7,697 bases of DNA from Actinomycetes bacterium (GTDB lineage Bacteria > Actinomycetota > Actinomycetes > Propionibacteriales > Propionibacteriaceae), in the NCBI GenBank assembly GCA_023432725.1, contig JAEYUH010000212.1, positions 1-7,697 of the forward strand. The letters are read 5' to 3'. The notes beneath the pieces are model-generated. The model did not search any database and was not told the origin of the DNA. It saw only the letters and a list, made by a program, of their open reading frames with translations. Positions 5,889-7,697 of the stretch are shown in pieces. Every line of letters starts with the position of its first letter. The first letter of the stretch is position 1. The translations under genes and the position numbers were made by a program.

Positions 5889-7289
5889 ATGACCACACAC
5901 TTCGACGTCGTCGTGCTCGGCGCCGGCCCCGGGGGGTACGTCGCCGCCATTCGGGCCGCCCAGTTGGGGCTCTCCACCGCCATCATCGAGAAGCAGTGGT
6001 GGGGAGGCGTCTGCCTCAACGTCGGGTGCATCCCGACCAAGGCGTTGCTGCGCAATGCCGAGCTGGCGCACATCTTCACCAAGGAGGCCGACCTGTTCGG
6101 CATCGAGGGTGAGGTCACCTTCAACTACGCCAAGGCCTTCTCCCGCAGCCGCCAGGTCTCCGACCGGATGGTCAAGGGCGTCCACTTCCTGATGCGGAAG
6201 AACAAGATCACCGAGCTCAACGGCTGGGGAAGCTTCGTCGACGCCAAGACGATCGAGGTCACCGGCGAGTCGGGCGAGAAGCAGACAGTCACCTTCGACA
6301 ACTGCATCATCGCCGCCGGCGCCACCACCAAGCTGCTGCCCGGCACCCAGGTTTCCGAGCGGGTCTACACCTACGAGGAGCAGATCCTCTCCGACCAGGT
6401 CCCCGGATCGATAGTGATCTGCGGCGCGGGCGCCATCGGCACTGAGTTCGCCTACGTGCTCGCCAACTACGGCAGCAAGGTCACCATCGTCGAGTACCTC
6501 GACCGGATGGTGCCGAACGAGGACGCCGAGGTCTCGGCCGAACTGGCCAAGGCCTACAAGAAGCTCGGCATCCAGGTGCTCACCGGCACCAAGGTGGAGA
6601 AGATCGAGGAGACCGCGGACGGCGTCAAGGTGACGGTCAGCCCGGCCGCCGGCGGCGAGGCGCGGGTGCTGGAGGCGGACAGCGTCCTGCAGTCGCTCGG
6701 CTTCGCACCCCGCACCACCGGCTACGGCCTGGAGAACACCGGCGTCAAACTCACCGAGCGGGGCGCCATCGCCATCGACGACTTCATGCGGACCAACGTG
6801 CCGGGGATCTACGCGATCGGCGACGTCACCATGAAGCTGATGCTGGCCCACACCGCCGAGGCGCAGGGCGTCGTGGCCGCCGAGACCATCGCCGGCGCCG
6901 AGACCATGCCGATCAACTACGACATGATCCCGCGGGCCACCTACTGCCAGCCCCAGATCGGCTCCTTCGGCTACACCGAGGAGCAGGCCAGGGCCAAGGG
7001 CTACGAGGTCAAGGTCGCCAAGTTCCCGTTCTCGGCCAACGGCAAGGCCCACGGGCTGGGCGACGCCACCGGCTTCGTCAAGGTCGTCGCCGACGCCCGC
7101 TACAACGAGATCCTCGGCGCCCACATGATCGGGCCGGACGTCTCCGAGTTGCTCCCCGAACTCACCTTGGCCCAGCAGTGGGACCTGACCGCGGACGAGG
7201 TGGGACGCAACATCCACGCCCACCCGAGCCTGTCCGAGGCGTTGAAGGAGGCCGTCGAGGGGATCGCCGGCCACATGATCAACCTCTGA
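5889..7289 (+). CDS. lpdA: Dihydrolipoyl dehydrogenase (E3), LpdC type
   Basis: A 466-residue flavoprotein disulfide reductase, highly similar along its length to M. tuberculosis LpdC (464 residues). It reoxidises dihydrolipoamide on the E2 subunits of the pyruvate, 2-oxoglutarate and branched-chain 2-oxoacid dehydrogenase complexes, passing electrons through FAD to NAD+. The N-terminal FAD fold has G-A-G-P-G-G at 11-16. The redox disulfide is Cys42/Cys47 in [13 protein letters not shown]. The NAD-binding fold has G-A-G-A-I-G at 179-184, and the second FAD motif A-I-G-D-V contains Asp312. The dimer-interface domain carries the catalytic His445-Pro and Glu450. The start is the ATG at 5889, which matches the mycobacterial N-terminus and lies 7 nt after a TAGAGT box; a GTG at 5880 is less likely. 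It is divergent from the XRE-MurA gene, and an HhH-GPD gene follows after 3 nt. Confidence 0.96.
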   Translation: MTTHFDVVVLGAGPGGYVAAIRAAQLGLSTAIIEKQWWGGVCLNVGCIPTKALLRNAELAHIFTKEADLFGIEGEVTFNYAKAFSRSRQVSDRMVKGVHFLMRKNKITELNGWGSFVDAKTIEVTGESGEKQTVTFDNCIIAAGATTKLLPGTQVSERVYTYEEQILSDQVPGSIVICGAGAIGTEFAYVLANYGSKVTIVEYLDRMVPNEDAEVSAELAKAYKKLGIQVLTGTKVEKIEETADGVKVTVSPAAGGEARVLEADSVLQSLGFAPRTTGYGLENTGVKLTERGAIAIDDFMRTNVPGIYAIGDVTMKLMLAHTAEAQGVVAAETIAGAETMPINYDMIPRATYCQPQIGSFGYTEEQARAKGYEVKVAKFPFSANGKAHGLGDATGFVKVVADARYNEILGAHMIGPDVSELLPELTLAQQWDLTADEVGRNIHAHPSLSEALKEAVEGIAGHMINL

Positions 7290-7292
7290 CCG

Positions 7293-7697
7293 ATGGGCCT
7301 CCACCTGGCGAACCTGCCGTCGGCGGACAAGGTGCTCGACGAGTACCCGTTCGCGGTGCTGGTCGGGATGATGCTCGACCAGCAGTACGGCATGGAGCAC
7401 GCCTTCCGCGGCGGGGAGAAGATCCTGACCCGGTTCGGCTCCCTCGACCCGGCGGCCATCGCAGGCGCAGACCCGGAAGAGTTCAAGGCCCTGTGCAGCC
7501 AACCGCCGGCCATTCACCGGTTCCCCGGGTCGATGGCGGCGCGGGTGCAGGAACTGGCGGCGCTGATAGTCAGCCGGTACGACGGCGACACCACCCGGCT
7601 GTGGAGCGAACCCACCACCGGCAAGGAGCTGCTGGCCCGGGTGCAGGAGCTGCCCGGGTTCGGCAGCCAGAAGGCCAGGATCTTCGTGGCTCTGCTC
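7293..7697 (+). CDS. HhH-GPD type base-excision DNA repair protein (3' end outside window)
   Basis: The frame is open from the ATG at 7293 to the window end, giving 135 residues without a stop. It resembles an actinobacterial family of small HhH-GPD glycosylase-like proteins, sometimes misnamed 'HesB' in annotations. Visible marks are P-F-A-V-L-V-G-M-M-L-D-Q-Q near residues 19-31, K-A-L-C-S-Q-P-P-A-I-H-R-F-P-G-S-M-A in the middle, and the helix-hairpin-helix L-P-G-F-G-S-Q-K-A-R-I-F at 120-131. The catalytic aspartate expected after the hairpin is beyond the window, so activity cannot be judged. The start is 3 nt after the lpdA stop with no Shine-Dalgarno, which suggests re-initiation by ribosomes that finished lpdA. 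The lesion it acts on is unknown. Confidence 0.85.
   Translation, partial: MGLHLANLPSADKVLDEYPFAVLVGMMLDQQYGMEHAFRGGEKILTRFGSLDPAAIAGADPEEFKALCSQPPAIHRFPGSMAARVQELAALIVSRYDGDTTRLWSEPTTGKELLARVQELPGFGSQKARIFVALL

Noticed and set aside
4507..5892. 461-codon open frame on the + strand opposite the XRE-MurA gene
   Set aside because: Antisense shadow of a well-conserved MurA domain; no recognisable motif.
5838..7517. 559-codon open frame on the - strand opposite lpdA
   Set aside because: It lies wholly over lpdA, a clear LpdC orthologue, and extends across the HhH-GPD start. Its product is a low-complexity Gly/Val/Asp/Leu/His mix typical of antisense frames in high-GC DNA.

Overview
This window looks like an ordinary stretch of chromosome from a high-GC Actinomycetota species. 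RbpA, an actinobacterial polyprenol monophosphomannose synthase and an LpdC-type dihydrolipoamide dehydrogenase close to the mycobacterial protein all point there. Several features also recall Propionibacteriales or Streptomyces-like relatives, but I cannot name a genus. All reading frames are intact. I see no RNA gene, transposon, CRISPR array, phage gene or sign of recent transfer, and no gap without a gene is longer than about 105 bases.

Left block (1-1146): the 3' end of a polyprenol monophosphomannose synthase gene overlaps fxsA by 4 nt on the + strand. fxsA runs tail to tail into rbpA on the - strand, with 5 nt between the stop codons. From memory, ppm1-fxsA-rbpA is a conserved order in Streptomyces. 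Middle block (1250-3378, - strand): a glycerophosphodiester phosphodiesterase gene is followed by a UMF1/Atg22-type MFS transporter. The two overlap by 4 nt (ATGA), so they are probably translationally coupled; a gap of about 100 bp separates them from rbpA.

Right block: pdxY (+) is transcribed away from the phosphodiesterase gene and overlaps, tail to tail, the last 11 nt of a 508-residue protein (-). That protein has an N-terminal XRE helix-turn-helix joined to a complete MurA-like enolpyruvyl transferase domain. It is divergent from lpdA (+), which is followed after 3 nt by an HhH-GPD base-excision-repair gene cut off by the window end.

The genes are mostly housekeeping: lipid-linked mannose donor synthesis, sigma-A transcription activation, phospholipid headgroup turnover, vitamin B6 salvage, 2-oxoacid dehydrogenase E3 activity and DNA repair. 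I found no clearly new multi-gene system. The best leads are the XRE-MurA fusion with a 20-bp imperfect inverted repeat over its own promoter, and three start codons placed 6-7 nt after TANNNT boxes with no Shine-Dalgarno, which suggests leaderless mRNAs.
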